A stretch of DNA of 64,000 nt, taken from contig NZ_PYGK01000002.1 in assembly GCF_003014595.1 (NCBI RefSeq), forward strand, positions 455,555 to 519,554, read 5' to 3'. The notes beneath the pieces were generated by a model, which was not told where the DNA came from, searched no databases, and saw only the letters and a list, made by a program, of their open reading frames with translations. Position numbers and translations under genes: made by a program. This DNA is from Chitinophaga ginsengisoli (lineage in GTDB: Bacteria > Bacteroidota > Bacteroidia > Chitinophagales > Chitinophagaceae). Positions 25,957 through 34,495 of the stretch are shown one piece after another. The first letter of the stretch is position 1, and each line of letters opens with the position of its first letter.

Positions 25957-26061
25957 TTAGTTTTTATTGCCCTCATCTCTCGTTTTAGGTCCGGCCTGGA
26001 AGACCAGATATGCCACAGCGATGACAACAACAAAAAATAGCGTAATCAACAACGTAAACAT
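25957..26061 (-). CDS. 34-residue single-span membrane peptide
   Basis: The frame from ATG 26061 to the stop at 25957 reads MFTLLITLFFVVVIAVAYLV followed by FQAGPKTRDEGNKN. This is one strong transmembrane helix (2-20) with a short, charged cytoplasmic-looking tail, as in many small bacterial membrane peptides. It lies 12 bp before the acidic protein gene. The short spacing and clear helix-tail layout support a real gene; the function is unknown. Confidence 0.55.
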   Translation of the reverse strand: MFTLLITLFFVVVIAVAYLVFQAGPKTRDEGNKN

Positions 26062-26366
26062 ATGCTATCTGTTTACTGAATTATCACAAATAATCTGCCA
26101 TGCCAGGCGCTCAGTCTGTCACTTGCATGTTTAGTCCCGTCTATTTTCAGGATACGGGGAAGGTGCCTGCCCATGGAGATCCGGACAGTTGCATCATTTC
26201 CCGCTACGCTGTAAACACAAGAGAAAACCGTGGATGAAAAGCCTCTTGTCGAGAATGGCTGGGAATATTTATGCACAAAGCGGTGGATATACACAGGTCT
26301 CTAAGCAGGCTTATGGATGTTGTGTTTTATAAGGCTGGCATTATATTATTTGCATATGGGGATTAT
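26062..26366. other. Intergenic region without a clear gene
   Basis: About 305 bp. A minus-strand frame at 26073-26294 opens only with a GTG and reads partly protein-like (ISMGRHLPRILKIDG), but I see no family match and do not call it. The promoter of the 34-residue peptide should lie at the left end of the region. Confidence 0.4.
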
Positions 26367-26744
26367 TTATACTTGTGTAAAAAGATTCTGCAGTTCTTTT
26401 ACGAGGTCAAATACGGAGGTAGGTTTCTGCAGGCAACAGAAAGCCCCCCTGTTCATCGCTTCTTGCTGAAGACCGTAATCTATGCAGGTAGAATACATAA
26501 TGACCGGGATATGGCATATTTCCTTCTTTTTTTTGATCTCTTCCAGACAAGCCAGGCCATTAGGTCCCGGCATATTGTAGTCAAGCAAAATAAGATCGGG
26601 CCTGGCAACCCGCAATATACCATAGGCCATCTCGGCCCCTTCCGCCCAGTCACAGGTACTATTACTTCCCGCCATCTCTACCGCCTCATTCAAAATTTCT
26701 ATTTCATCGGCGTCGTCATCGATCAGCAATATGGACCTTACCAT
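26367..26744 (-). CDS. Single-domain response regulator
   Basis: I chose the ATG at 26744 (MVRSILLIDDDADE). The 125-residue receiver has the acidic pocket DDD (9-11), phospho-acceptor Asp55 (LILLDYNMPGPNG), the switch Thr86 (MYSTC) and the conserved Lys107 in LQKPTS. No output domain follows. Such stand-alone receivers of the CheY/Rcp1-like type pass phosphate between hybrid kinases and partners. No kinase gene is adjacent; the nearest is at 30080. Confidence 0.83.
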   Translation of the reverse strand: MVRSILLIDDDADEIEILNEAVEMAGSNSTCDWAEGAEMAYGILRVARPDLILLDYNMPGPNGLACLEEIKKKKEICHIPVIMYSTCIDYGLQQEAMNRGAFCCLQKPTSVFDLVKELQNLFTQV

Positions 26745-27069
26745 AAAGAAAAAATTAAAGCAGTGAGACAATGCAATTCAAAAGGGATAATCGTTATCCG
26801 TGTCAATAGTTATTCTTAGTATAAGGGTATCAGCGTTCCCGTTGGATGAAAGGAAAAACAATGCAAACACATTATTTTATCAAGACCTGATAACAAGAGC
26901 AAACGGCTAATGGTTGAAACCGTTGTATAACTAAATGTAAGATTTTTTACCGAAACACCAAAAGAAACATGATGAGTATCATATTTTTAGAAGCATTTTT
27001 CGAATTTTCAAAACGTATAATTCAAAAAACCAATGTACCTTCCTGACAGATCGAAAACCAGGTAAGCAA

Positions 27070-27819
27070 ATGATGTTGATCCATCAAGGTAAATTCACGT
27101 TAAAGCGGGAGAACAGCATGCACGCTGCCGCATTCTGTATCCTGCATGCCTCTTTGAGGCAGCTTACCCAACATATCCACCTCCTACATCCCGAAGAACG
27201 ATCTTATTATGAAACATTAAAATTTGATAAGCGCCGGGAGAGCTATCTTCTAGGAAGGATCTCTGCCAAGAAAGCGATCGGTGCATTATCCGTCTTTGAA
27301 GATCTGGGTAAGATCGCCATTGAAGCCGGCATCTTTCAGTTCCCGGTGGTGAAGTATGCCGTTACCCGGAACCTGCAGGTCAGTATTACCCATTGCGAAG
27401 GCTTAGGCATCGCTCTTTCCTACCCGGAAGTACATCCACTAGGACTCGACCTGGAACGGACAGATAAGGCTAATACGGAGGCTATTAAGGAGCAGCTGAC
27501 TCCAGGGGAGCTAGCGCTTATGAAGACGGTACCGTTACCAGAAGATATTGCCTGCACGATGGTATGGACGATGAAAGAAGCGTTGTCGAAGGTACTCCGG
27601 ACCGGATTGACTATGGATCTCAAGCTGTTGGAGATCCAGTCGCTGGTGAAGGAAGGGGATTTGTATACCAGCCATTTCAAACATCTTATTCAATACAGGG
27701 CGATTTCCTGCTATGCCGGCACGCATGTCTGTTCGATAGTGGTGCCTGGTAAAACGACGCCTGACCTGGAGGAATTCTGGGGATATTTCCGTGAAACGGT
27801 GTTGGGTTCGGGGGAATGA
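27070..27819 (+). CDS. Sfp-type 4'-phosphopantetheinyl transferase
   Basis: A 249-residue Sfp-class PPTase (two pseudo-halves). Visible marks are RRESYLLGRISAKKAIGAL (CoA-binding region), the Mg-binding LGLDLER (Asp127, Glu129) and WTMKEALSKVLRTG (Lys169, Glu170). A second ATG at 27118 could be the start. It would activate carrier proteins of secondary metabolism; no carrier protein or megasynthase is adjacent. It is the second PPTase in the window, next to the smaller one in the type III PKS cluster. Confidence 0.85.
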   Translation: MMLIHQGKFTLKRENSMHAAAFCILHASLRQLTQHIHLLHPEERSYYETLKFDKRRESYLLGRISAKKAIGALSVFEDLGKIAIEAGIFQFPVVKYAVTRNLQVSITHCEGLGIALSYPEVHPLGLDLERTDKANTEAIKEQLTPGELALMKTVPLPEDIACTMVWTMKEALSKVLRTGLTMDLKLLEIQSLVKEGDLYTSHFKHLIQYRAISCYAGTHVCSIVVPGKTTPDLEEFWGYFRETVLGSGE

Positions 27820-27833
27820 CAACGTCATGTGGC

Positions 27834-27882
27834 CCCGGGGTTATCACCCCGGGCTACAAACAACAGGACTCCTACGGAGTCC
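27834..27882. repeat. REP-like double hairpin
   Basis: Two strong palindromes side by side after the Sfp-type PPTase gene: cccgggg(27834-27840)/ccccggg(27847-27853) and ggactcc(27866-27872)/ggagtcc(27876-27882), joined by ctacaaacaaca. GC-rich paired hairpins of this kind occur as dispersed REP-type intergenic repeats in many genomes. Only one copy is in this window. There is no T-run, so a plain terminator is less likely. Confidence 0.55.
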
Positions 27883-28013
27883 ATTGGTGTTTTGTTACCC
27901 ACCCAAAGTACGCTTTAAACAGGGCGTATACATGCCGTATACACGACGCATCTATGCCGCATAGGTGGACCTGGGAAGCATATTTTTTATAGAGGTATTA
28001 TAAGATAACCGGC

Positions 28014-29165
28014 TTACAACAATAACGTATCTATTCTGTGAGCTTGTACCAGCTGGACCTGTTCTGACCAGGAGAAAACGGTAAAATAACCATCCTGGGA
28101 GGCGACCAATGCAATCGCATCTCTTTGATCATGAACAAATTGTGCGGCAGAAAGGTGCCGGGTACCTCCTATTGCGGATGGATGCATTAATTCGGGCGTG
28201 CCCCCGATTACGGGTTCTATCATCACCACCCTGTCTACCCCCCTGGAAGACCAGGGCGCCCGGGTGATCTTCGCCCCAAAGGTGATCAGCTCATGGCGGT
28301 CATTGATGAGGGTAGCACCATCTACGGCAGTCAGGCCGGTGATATTGTCTACTTCCCGGCGCATAGCGTTCTGCCAGTATATTTCGGTCACTTTGGTTCC
28401 GTCCTGGTTGAGGAGGTCCGCCACACCCGTAAAAGCAGGAGAAACGGGATATGTTAAAGGATGTACGATCGATTCTTTCCACTTTTCGCTATCTGCCGGT
28501 ACCATCAGCAGGATACCTCCCCGTTTATGCGCCCGCATAGATACGGCGATCTGGATCAGGACATTGACCGGGTCATTCCATACGGCAGAAGAGGTCAGTC
28601 CCAACAGGGAGGTCAGAATATCAGGACTATCTGGCAGTAATCCGCAGGATTCATCCACGATCTTTACCTGATCGCCTTTCAGCACCGCTACGTTGGCAAA
28701 TTTTCCCAGTCCGACGCTACGGCGGTGTTTAACCACCAGCAAGCCCGGTTCGGAGACGTCCAGTACGAAACAGAAATTAGGCAGTTTAAGGGTGGTACCC
28801 CATATATATAAGCGGTCGCCTTCATACCAGATACCCACATGTACGCCGGCCCGTTCTACACCAGGAGCCAGTTTAGTAAGTACACGGACGTCAAATGGAA
28901 GCTTTTGTGCAAATTTCAATGGTTTCCCCGCCTGACAAGGATTCAGGAATGCCAGGGAGATACGGGTAGGGTTCCCTTCTTCCCTGCGCAGGCTGGCCCA
29001 GAAGGCCACGTCAAGCATTTTCTCAATAAATCTGGCTTCAGGAACGGTGGCAAGGTCTTCTTCCCCACTCACAGCAGCAATGGCCAGGTGTTTGGAGAAA
29101 TGAGTTTCTATCTGGTCGGCTACCTTAACGGCAGCCTGATAAGTTGAGTCAAGAGTCAAATCCAT
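28014..29165 (-). CDS. Diadenylate-cyclase-like (DACNV-type) sensor protein
   Basis: I chose the ATG at 29165 (MDLTLDSTYQAAVK); a TTG lies 15 bp upstream. In the 383-residue protein, residues about 265-370 resemble the DAC (DisA-N) fold: TAVDGATLI with DGA at 282-284, the ITFGAKI strand, and GGTRHLSAAQFV with Arg336-His337 in place of the usual RHR. DAC enzymes join two ATP into cyclic di-AMP through DGA and RHR motifs. The long N-terminal region is the part called DACNV in Bacteroidota proteins, a proposed sensor. The third motif residue is changed (RHL), so catalysis is uncertain. It is a single gene with its own upstream region. Confidence 0.6.
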   Translation of the reverse strand: MDLTLDSTYQAAVKVADQIETHFSKHLAIAAVSGEEDLATVPEARFIEKMLDVAFWASLRREEGNPTRISLAFLNPCQAGKPLKFAQKLPFDVRVLTKLAPGVERAGVHVGIWYEGDRLYIWGTTLKLPNFCFVLDVSEPGLLVVKHRRSVGLGKFANVAVLKGDQVKIVDESCGLLPDSPDILTSLLGLTSSAVWNDPVNVLIQIAVSMRAHKRGGILLMVPADSEKWKESIVHPLTYPVSPAFTGVADLLNQDGTKVTEIYWQNAMRREVDNITGLTAVDGATLINDRHELITFGAKITRAPWSSRGVDRVVMIEPVIGGTPELMHPSAIGGTRHLSAAQFVHDQRDAIALVASQDGYFTVFSWSEQVQLVQAHRIDTLLL

Positions 29166-29337
29166 AGCTATACAATACAATTAGCGCCAACATCAAAATT
29201 AACCTTTTATTCTATGCCCCAAAATATACCACTTATTCCCTTCATATGCCTTCTTATGACATTTCGGCTAAAACGAGCAGGGATAATTATGATCTTAGGG
29301 CCTCCTCTTTAAGCCAGGATATGGTTATGGTCATGAG

Positions 29338-29364
29338 AAGGAATGCCAGCCCCAGGCATTCCTT
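29338..29364. terminator. Hairpin downstream of the LytTR regulator gene
   Basis: A perfect 10-bp stem, aaggaatgcc (29338-29347) with ggcattcctt (29355-29364), seven-base loop agcccca. It starts 7 bp past the stop of the minus-strand two-component operon; the T-run is on the plus side only, so its efficiency on the minus strand is unclear. Confidence 0.45.
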
Positions 29365-29370
29365 TCTCTT

Positions 29371-30123
29371 TTATTTGAAGATCTTAAAGGCCTGCAGGAA
29401 TTCGTCGATATAACGGCGGCTGAAAAAGAGGGTTTCCCCATCTCTGAAGAAGATCTCGTTATTGATAACGTTGATCTTCATGACTTCTTTCACGTTCACA
29501 ATATAGTTTCTGTGTACACGGCAGAACTGAAGTGCCGGCAGCTGGATCTGTAAATCCTTGAGCGACTGCTGGATCACGAATTTCTCCGTATGACACACCA
29601 CCTTACTATACTTTCCGTCCACTTCTATATACCGGATATCATCAATGGCGATCCTCTGCAGGAGGTTACCTTTTTTGATGAACAGGGTATCCGAAGCAGG
29701 GGGCAATGCCTGTGCTGGGGGAGCCGCAGATTCCTGTTTAAACTTTGAAAGGGCCAGTTCTATGGCATATTGCAACTCCAGCGGGTTATAAGGCTTGAGC
29801 AGGTAATTGTAAGGCGATGTGAATTTTGCCAGCCGGAAGGTGGTATTATCGTTTGCGCTGGTCAGGAAAATAAAGGGACGCTTTTGCGCCCTATGTTCGT
29901 TGATCGTTTCGGCAAAGAGGATCCCATCCGGTTTATCACCCAGGTAAATGTCAATCAGGCAGATGTCAGGAAGCTCTTCATCATAAGCAGCCACCGCGTC
30001 TTTGAGCATGGTGGTGATCCTTATGTCAGTACAGCCCAGTTTACGTAAAAAACTCTCCAGGAAGTCCGCTTCGGCCGGACTATCTTCCAGGATGAGTACT
30101 TTCAGTTCCTTCATAATGTTCAT
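29371..30123 (-). CDS. LytTR-type response regulator
   Basis: A 250-residue regulator. The receiver (about 8-130) has Glu13-Asp14 and phospho-acceptor Asp58 (ICLIDIYLGDKPDG); a Pro/Ala-rich linker leads to a LytTR DNA-binding domain (about 145-248) with IRYIEVDGKYSKVVCH and FCRVHRNYIVNV. An alternative start is the ATG at 30114. Its 5' end overlaps the histidine kinase gene by 44 bp, so it is its partner and downstream in one operon. Confidence 0.88.
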   Translation of the reverse strand: MNIMKELKVLILEDSPAEADFLESFLRKLGCTDIRITTMLKDAVAAYDEELPDICLIDIYLGDKPDGILFAETINEHRAQKRPFIFLTSANDNTTFRLAKFTSPYNYLLKPYNPLELQYAIELALSKFKQESAAPPAQALPPASDTLFIKKGNLLQRIAIDDIRYIEVDGKYSKVVCHTEKFVIQQSLKDLQIQLPALQFCRVHRNYIVNVKEVMKINVINNEIFFRDGETLFFSRRYIDEFLQAFKIFK

Positions 30124-31921
30124 TGGCAGGCAAGCAGACTACAATACGAGTGCCGGCGCCCACGCTGCCGGTGATGCGTAATGCACCACCGTTCTTTTCC
30201 GTCATGGCCTTTACCAGCCATAATCCGAGTCCGGTACTCTTGCTGCCCGCGGTATCTTGTTGTATACGTTTTGTATCCCGTTTGTAAATAGCCTGTATGA
30301 TCTTTTCGTCCATTCCGATACCCGTATCCTGCACGGTTACTTCGCAGCTGTTCCCGACGGTTTCTGCGGAAATAGTGATGGTACCGCTGGCATGCGTGTA
30401 TTTGATTGCGTTATCTATAATATTTCTGAAGATGATCTTAGCCGTGTTCAGGTCAGCATAAAAGGTCATTCCTTCCGGTACTTCATTGATGATACTGATC
30501 CTTTTCAGGGCCGCGCCTGCGTTGAAATCGTAGGCTACCTGTGCGATGATCCTGTTTGCATCATGCAGCTCCCGCTGCAGGCTTAACTGGCCGGTCTGGC
30601 CCAATGACCAGTACAGCAGGTTGTTTAACAGTGCATAGGTATTGTCGGAGATCTTTTCAATATTCTCTGACAATGCCGTAGCTTCCCTGATCTTGTTACG
30701 GGAAAGTGTATCTTTCAGATAGGACAGATTGATCTTGAGATGATTTACAGGAGAACGCAGGTCGTGTGCTACAATAGAGAACAACTGGTCTTTCGTTTCA
30801 TTGAGCAGTTCCAGTTTGTCATTCTGTTCGGCAATAATGCGGTTTCGTTTACTCGTTTGCCGGTAAGCATAGAAGATCAGGCCAGCACAGGACAGGAAGA
30901 ACAATGAGAGGACAAAAAAGGTGTTCCGCTGCCATCTTCTTCTTGTCAGTTCTGCTTCGCGGAGTTTATTTTCCTGCCGCAGTATCTGTAACTTATATTC
31001 CTGCTGTTGTATAGCGATCTTCTTTTCCTGTTCTGCCAGTTCCCATATTTTATCGCGGTTGGCGATCTGTGCTTCCAGCTGTTCATATTCCTTTCTGTAG
31101 CCCAGTGCGGCCTCAAAATGCCCTGTACGCTCTTCTACAATGGCGAAGTTGAGATATACCTTACTGCGGATCTTCAGATCGCTGGCCTTTTTAGCCAGTG
31201 CAAGCGCACGTTGCAGGTAACGCCACGCTTCCTTCTGACGGACCTGCTGATCGTACAGCAGCGCCGTATTCAGGAATGAGTTCACCAGCGCCGTTGTGTC
31301 CTTCAGTTTCTCGGCAATGGCTATACTCTTTTCGAAGTTATCTTCTGCTTCCTCGAACCGTGTCAGGTGGAGCAGGCATACGCCTGTATTATTCAGGATC
31401 TTTCTGGCCACCACTGGTTCATAAAGATGGAAGAAACGTCGTTGTATAAGATTGAAATATTCGAGCGACTGATTGAACTGTCGCTGTTCCAGGTAGATCT
31501 CCCCTATATTGGGATAGATGTTTGCCTGAATATTGATATCCAGCGCAGGAACGGCTGTCAGTTTCAGGTATTCCGACAGCGCTTCTTTATAAAAGTCCTT
31601 ATAGTAGAGGATTTTGGCCTTCAGGAACCTTACGGTGAGTGTGCGCGGAGCGAGAGAATTGCTATCAGTGATAGCGGTGATGGTGGACGCATATTTAAAT
31701 CCATCATCCAGGTTGCCACTATCGAGCGCAGCATGGCACTGATGAAAATAGCGGGACACCATACTATCCTGCCCTGGCGGCAGCTGATTACACACATTAC
31801 ATTGCTGTGTGATCAGCTGCCGGATTGCGGCAGGCAGATTAATTTTCTGTGCAGACACCCGGGTGAGGGTACTACAGCATAACAATAAAATAAGCAGCTG
31901 GTAACACAGGAGTCTTAACAT
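30080..31921 (-). CDS. Sensor histidine kinase with periplasmic TPR repeats
   Basis: A 613-residue kinase: signal peptide (1-24), a helical TPR-rich sensor (about 60-290), a coiled coil (about 292-330) and one transmembrane helix (334-353). The kinase core has the H-box SIVAHDLRSP (His386), N-box RNIIDNAIKYTHASG, G1 DTGIGMDEKI and G2 STGLGLWLVKAMTEKNGG. This is the TPR-containing sensor kinase layout frequent in Bacteroidota. It overlaps the LytTR regulator it probably phosphorylates and starts 5 bp from the preceding small gene's stop. Confidence 0.88.
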   Translation of the reverse strand: MLRLLCYQLLILLLCCSTLTRVSAQKINLPAAIRQLITQQCNVCNQLPPGQDSMVSRYFHQCHAALDSGNLDDGFKYASTITAITDSNSLAPRTLTVRFLKAKILYYKDFYKEALSEYLKLTAVPALDINIQANIYPNIGEIYLEQRQFNQSLEYFNLIQRRFFHLYEPVVARKILNNTGVCLLHLTRFEEAEDNFEKSIAIAEKLKDTTALVNSFLNTALLYDQQVRQKEAWRYLQRALALAKKASDLKIRSKVYLNFAIVEERTGHFEAALGYRKEYEQLEAQIANRDKIWELAEQEKKIAIQQQEYKLQILRQENKLREAELTRRRWQRNTFFVLSLFFLSCAGLIFYAYRQTSKRNRIIAEQNDKLELLNETKDQLFSIVAHDLRSPVNHLKINLSYLKDTLSRNKIREATALSENIEKISDNTYALLNNLLYWSLGQTGQLSLQRELHDANRIIAQVAYDFNAGAALKRISIINEVPEGMTFYADLNTAKIIFRNIIDNAIKYTHASGTITISAETVGNSCEVTVQDTGIGMDEKIIQAIYKRDTKRIQQDTAGSKSTGLGLWLVKAMTEKNGGALRITGSVGAGTRIVVCLPANEHYEGTESTHPGR

Positions 31922-31926
31922 GGGGA

Positions 31927-32397
31927 TCAGGTCTTCTCAACGCTGGTAACAGTGCCGTTAGTTGTTTCAGGATCACCAATAACATAACGTACACGGATAG
32001 CCGGCATTTCACGACCTTCCACGCAGTAACGGAATTTGATCTCCCATAATGAATATGCATAAATTTCAGGATGACCTGCCGGATTGTCATAGAGAATATT
32101 GACATCTCTGACTTCAATAGGGCCATTCCAGATCTCGATAGTACCGCAGTCAGAAATGTTCTCGTCCAGGTGTACATTCCTGGCATGGTCTGGCAGGTAC
32201 ATATGGAGGTTTACATCATAACAATTCTGAAAATCACCGGACTTACGTAATGAAACCAGTGGTTCTTTAGATGATAATTGTCCCATCAAACCTGATGCAA
32301 GTAACCTGATGCTTTGTGTTTTGATCTTCGCTTTAGATGGCTCTGTAGCCAGAAAGGTACCGGTAGCACTCCCGGCAAGTGGTTGTTGTGTGTCCAA
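31927..32397 (-). CDS. Hypothetical protein, unknown family
   Basis: The open frame begins at a TTG (32397; MDTQQPLAGSATGTF); the first in-frame ATG is at 32286, so the start is uncertain. The 156-residue protein is soluble, beta-rich in appearance (IEIWNGPIEVRDVNIL, AYSLWEIKFRYCVEG) with no signal peptide. I recognise no family. It lies 5 bp upstream of the histidine kinase gene on the same strand, so it is probably the first gene of that operon; it is divergent from cbpA. Confidence 0.6.
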   Translation of the reverse strand: MDTQQPLAGSATGTFLATEPSKAKIKTQSIRLLASGLMGQLSSKEPLVSLRKSGDFQNCYDVNLHMYLPDHARNVHLDENISDCGTIEIWNGPIEVRDVNILYDNPAGHPEIYAYSLWEIKFRYCVEGREMPAIRVRYVIGDPETTNGTVTSVEKT

Positions 32398-32488
32398 GGG
32401 ATAAGGGTTTAAGTACCAAATATAAATAAATTATTATAATGAGAGATGGCAAAGATTTTGTGCTGTTAGCCACATATACACTATACAT

Positions 32489-33394
32489 ATGGCTTTTATA
32501 GATTATTACAAGGTGCTTGGAGTAGATAAAAAAGCCTCCCAGGACGACATAAAGAAAGCATACAGGAAGCTTGCCAGGAAACACCATCCCGACCTGAACC
32601 CAAACGATAAGGAGGCGCAGATGAAGTTTCAGCAGATCAACGAGGCGAATGAGGTATTGAGCGACCCCGAGAATCGTAAAAAATATGATGCCTACGGAGA
32701 GCATTGGCAGCATGCAGACCAGTATGAGAAGGCCCGACAGCAACAGGGCAGCGGCGAGTTTGGTGGTCAACAGGGATATGGCGGTTTCGGTGGACAGGAC
32801 TTCGGAGACTTTTCCGAGGGACAGTTCTCAGACTTCTTCGAGTCCCTCTTCGGCAGCCGTACCGGTGGCAGCAAGCGTAAGTTCCGCGGGCAGGATTATA
32901 ATGCGGAATTACATATCAGTCTGCGGGATGCTTATATTACTCACCAGCACACGCTCAGCGTCAATGACAAACAACTGAGGATCACCATACCGGCAGGTAT
33001 TGCCAACGGACAGGTCATCAAGCTGAAAGGACATGGCGCTCCCGGAGGCAACGGAGGACCCAACGGAGACCTCTATATTACTTTTGTGATAGCTGAAGAT
33101 CCCGTCTTTAAAAGGGTCGACAATGATCTCTACATGAATGTGGACCTGGAGCTTTATACCGCCATACTCGGAGGAGATGTCACCATCGATACGCTGAGCG
33201 GAAAACTGAAACTGAAGGTGAAGCCCGAAACACAGAATGGCACCAAGGCCCGGCTGAAAGGCAAGGGATTTCCTGTATATAAGCAGGAGAATGTATTCGG
33301 AGACCTCATCATCACATATTCCATATTGCTTCCGACCAATCTGACAGAGGCACAGAAAGAACTATTCAGGCAACTGGCCGCATCATCACATTAA
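32489..33394 (+). CDS. cbpA: CbpA/DnaJ-class co-chaperone
   Basis: A 301-residue class-B J-protein. The J domain (1-70) has the HPD motif at 33-35 (KHHPDLNP). A Gly/Phe-rich linker ([17 protein letters not shown]) follows, then the two C-terminal substrate-binding domains (about 130-300) with the [10 protein letters not shown] loop. No zinc-finger Cys repeats, so it is CbpA rather than DnaJ. It stimulates DnaK. The next gene encodes a CbpM-like modulator, the classic pair. Confidence 0.9.
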   Translation: MAFIDYYKVLGVDKKASQDDIKKAYRKLARKHHPDLNPNDKEAQMKFQQINEANEVLSDPENRKKYDAYGEHWQHADQYEKARQQQGSGEFGGQQGYGGFGGQDFGDFSEGQFSDFFESLFGSRTGGSKRKFRGQDYNAELHISLRDAYITHQHTLSVNDKQLRITIPAGIANGQVIKLKGHGAPGGNGGPNGDLYITFVIAEDPVFKRVDNDLYMNVDLELYTAILGGDVTIDTLSGKLKLKVKPETQNGTKARLKGKGFPVYKQENVFGDLIITYSILLPTNLTEAQKELFRQLAASSH

Positions 33395-33404
33395 ACTATC
33401 CGTT

Positions 33405-33698
33405 ATGCAAACAGCACTGATAGCCGTTACCCAATATTGCAGTATACACGAAATTGAAACTGACTTTATTAACTCACTGGCAGATGAAGGACTGATAGCC
33501 ATTACCGTTGTAGAAGGCGACCGTTTCATTTCCGAGGAACAGCTGCAGGACCTGGAGCTGTATACCCGCTGGTACAGTGAGATGGGGATCAATACAGCCG
33601 GTATTGAAGTCATCAAACACCTGCTGGATAAGATCAGGCATATGCAAATGGAAATAGTGTCGCTGAGAGAACGGCTGCATTTGTACGAAGCATTCTGA
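33405..33698 (+). CDS. CbpM-like chaperone modulator
   Basis: A 97-residue protein. The N-terminal MerR-like helix-turn-helix region (about 10-70) and C-terminal coiled helix (HLLDKIRHMQMEIVSLRERL) match CbpM, an inhibitor that binds the J domain of CbpA. It starts 10 bp after cbpA. E. coli CbpM is of similar length (about 100 residues). Confidence 0.82.
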   Translation: MQTALIAVTQYCSIHEIETDFINSLADEGLIAITVVEGDRFISEEQLQDLELYTRWYSEMGINTAGIEVIKHLLDKIRHMQMEIVSLRERLHLYEAF

Positions 33699-33762
33699 GA
33701 TGTGATAGCCTGATGCCATATTTCATCAGGCCTGATTATCTTACTCCGTTAAATTATCAACC

Positions 33763-33882
33763 ATGAATAAATTCTTCAGAGCAATTATCGCCTTTTGGGG
33801 CGCAAAGAAATTCGGCGGCGGTTGTTTAGGTAGCATTGTGTTATTCATTATTATTTATTGGGCCTTGGGGCATTGTCATTGA
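33763..33882 (+). CDS. 39-residue membrane peptide after cbpAM
   Basis: The frame from ATG 33763 to TGA 33882 reads MNKFFRAIIAFWGAKKFGGG, then CLGSIVLFIIIYWALGHCH. A basic, amphipathic first half precedes one hydrophobic span (about 21-36), and the peptide ends in His-Cys-His. It follows CbpM by 64 bp, and its 3' end overlaps the minus-strand dehydrogenase remnant by 32 bp. The function is unknown, and no other family mark was seen. Confidence 0.5.
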   Translation: MNKFFRAIIAFWGAKKFGGGCLGSIVLFIIIYWALGHCH

Positions 33883-34495
33883 GGGTGCGGGCACTATAGC
33901 TAACCTTCCAGATACGATTCGTTTTATCGTCTGTGATGTATAAAGCACCAGTATTGGAAACAATGATACCTACAGGTCTTCCGCGCACCTCTCCTGCTAT
34001 ACTGTCTTTCATAAAGCCTGTGAGGAAATCTTCCGCCTCTCCGGCAGGTTTGCCATCTTTAAAGGGTACGAATAACACTTTGTAACCTGATAAGGGCTTG
34101 CGGTTCCAGGAACCATGCTGGGTAATAAACGCCCCATTCCTATATTTCTGCGGGAAACTGTTCTTAGTGTAAAAGGCCAGTCCTAAAGAGGCGGTATGGG
34201 ATTTCAGGGAGTAATCAGGCACGATGGTCTTTTCTACCAATCCCTCCGGTGCATTGGGGACCCTGGGGTCTCTGTGCTGGCCCCAATAGCTGTATGGCCA
34301 TCCATAAAAAGCGCCTTCTTTGACACCTGTCAGATAATCCGGCACCAGGTCATTTCCCAGTTCATCACGTTCATTGACCACGACCCAGAGGGTATTGGTA
34401 CCCGGCGCCCAACCCATACCTACCGGATTTCTCAATCCGGATGCATAGACCCGCATACCACTGCCATCCGGATTCATTTCGAGGATATTTGCCCT
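33851..34495 (-). pseudogene. Truncated PQQ-dependent sugar (sorbosone-type) dehydrogenase, C-terminal part
   Basis: The frame reads RANILEMNPDGSGMRVYASG and continues as a normal six-bladed beta-propeller C-terminal half with LRNPVGMGWAPGTNTLWVVV, GWPYSYWG, FITQHGSWNRKPLSG and RPVGIIVSNTGALYITDDK, ending at 33851. The N-terminal half and signal peptide are missing; whole proteins have roughly 350-450 residues. The reading frame is directly continuous with the SGNH hydrolase gene, whose stop TAA (34496-34498) is the codon just before Arg. This looks like a deletion that joined two genes in frame, leaving a dead fragment behind a stop. Confidence 0.8.

Noticed and set aside
26073..26294. A 73-residue minus-strand frame beginning with GTG
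   Set aside because: No family match, no ribosome-binding context and only a weak start; kept as a note only.
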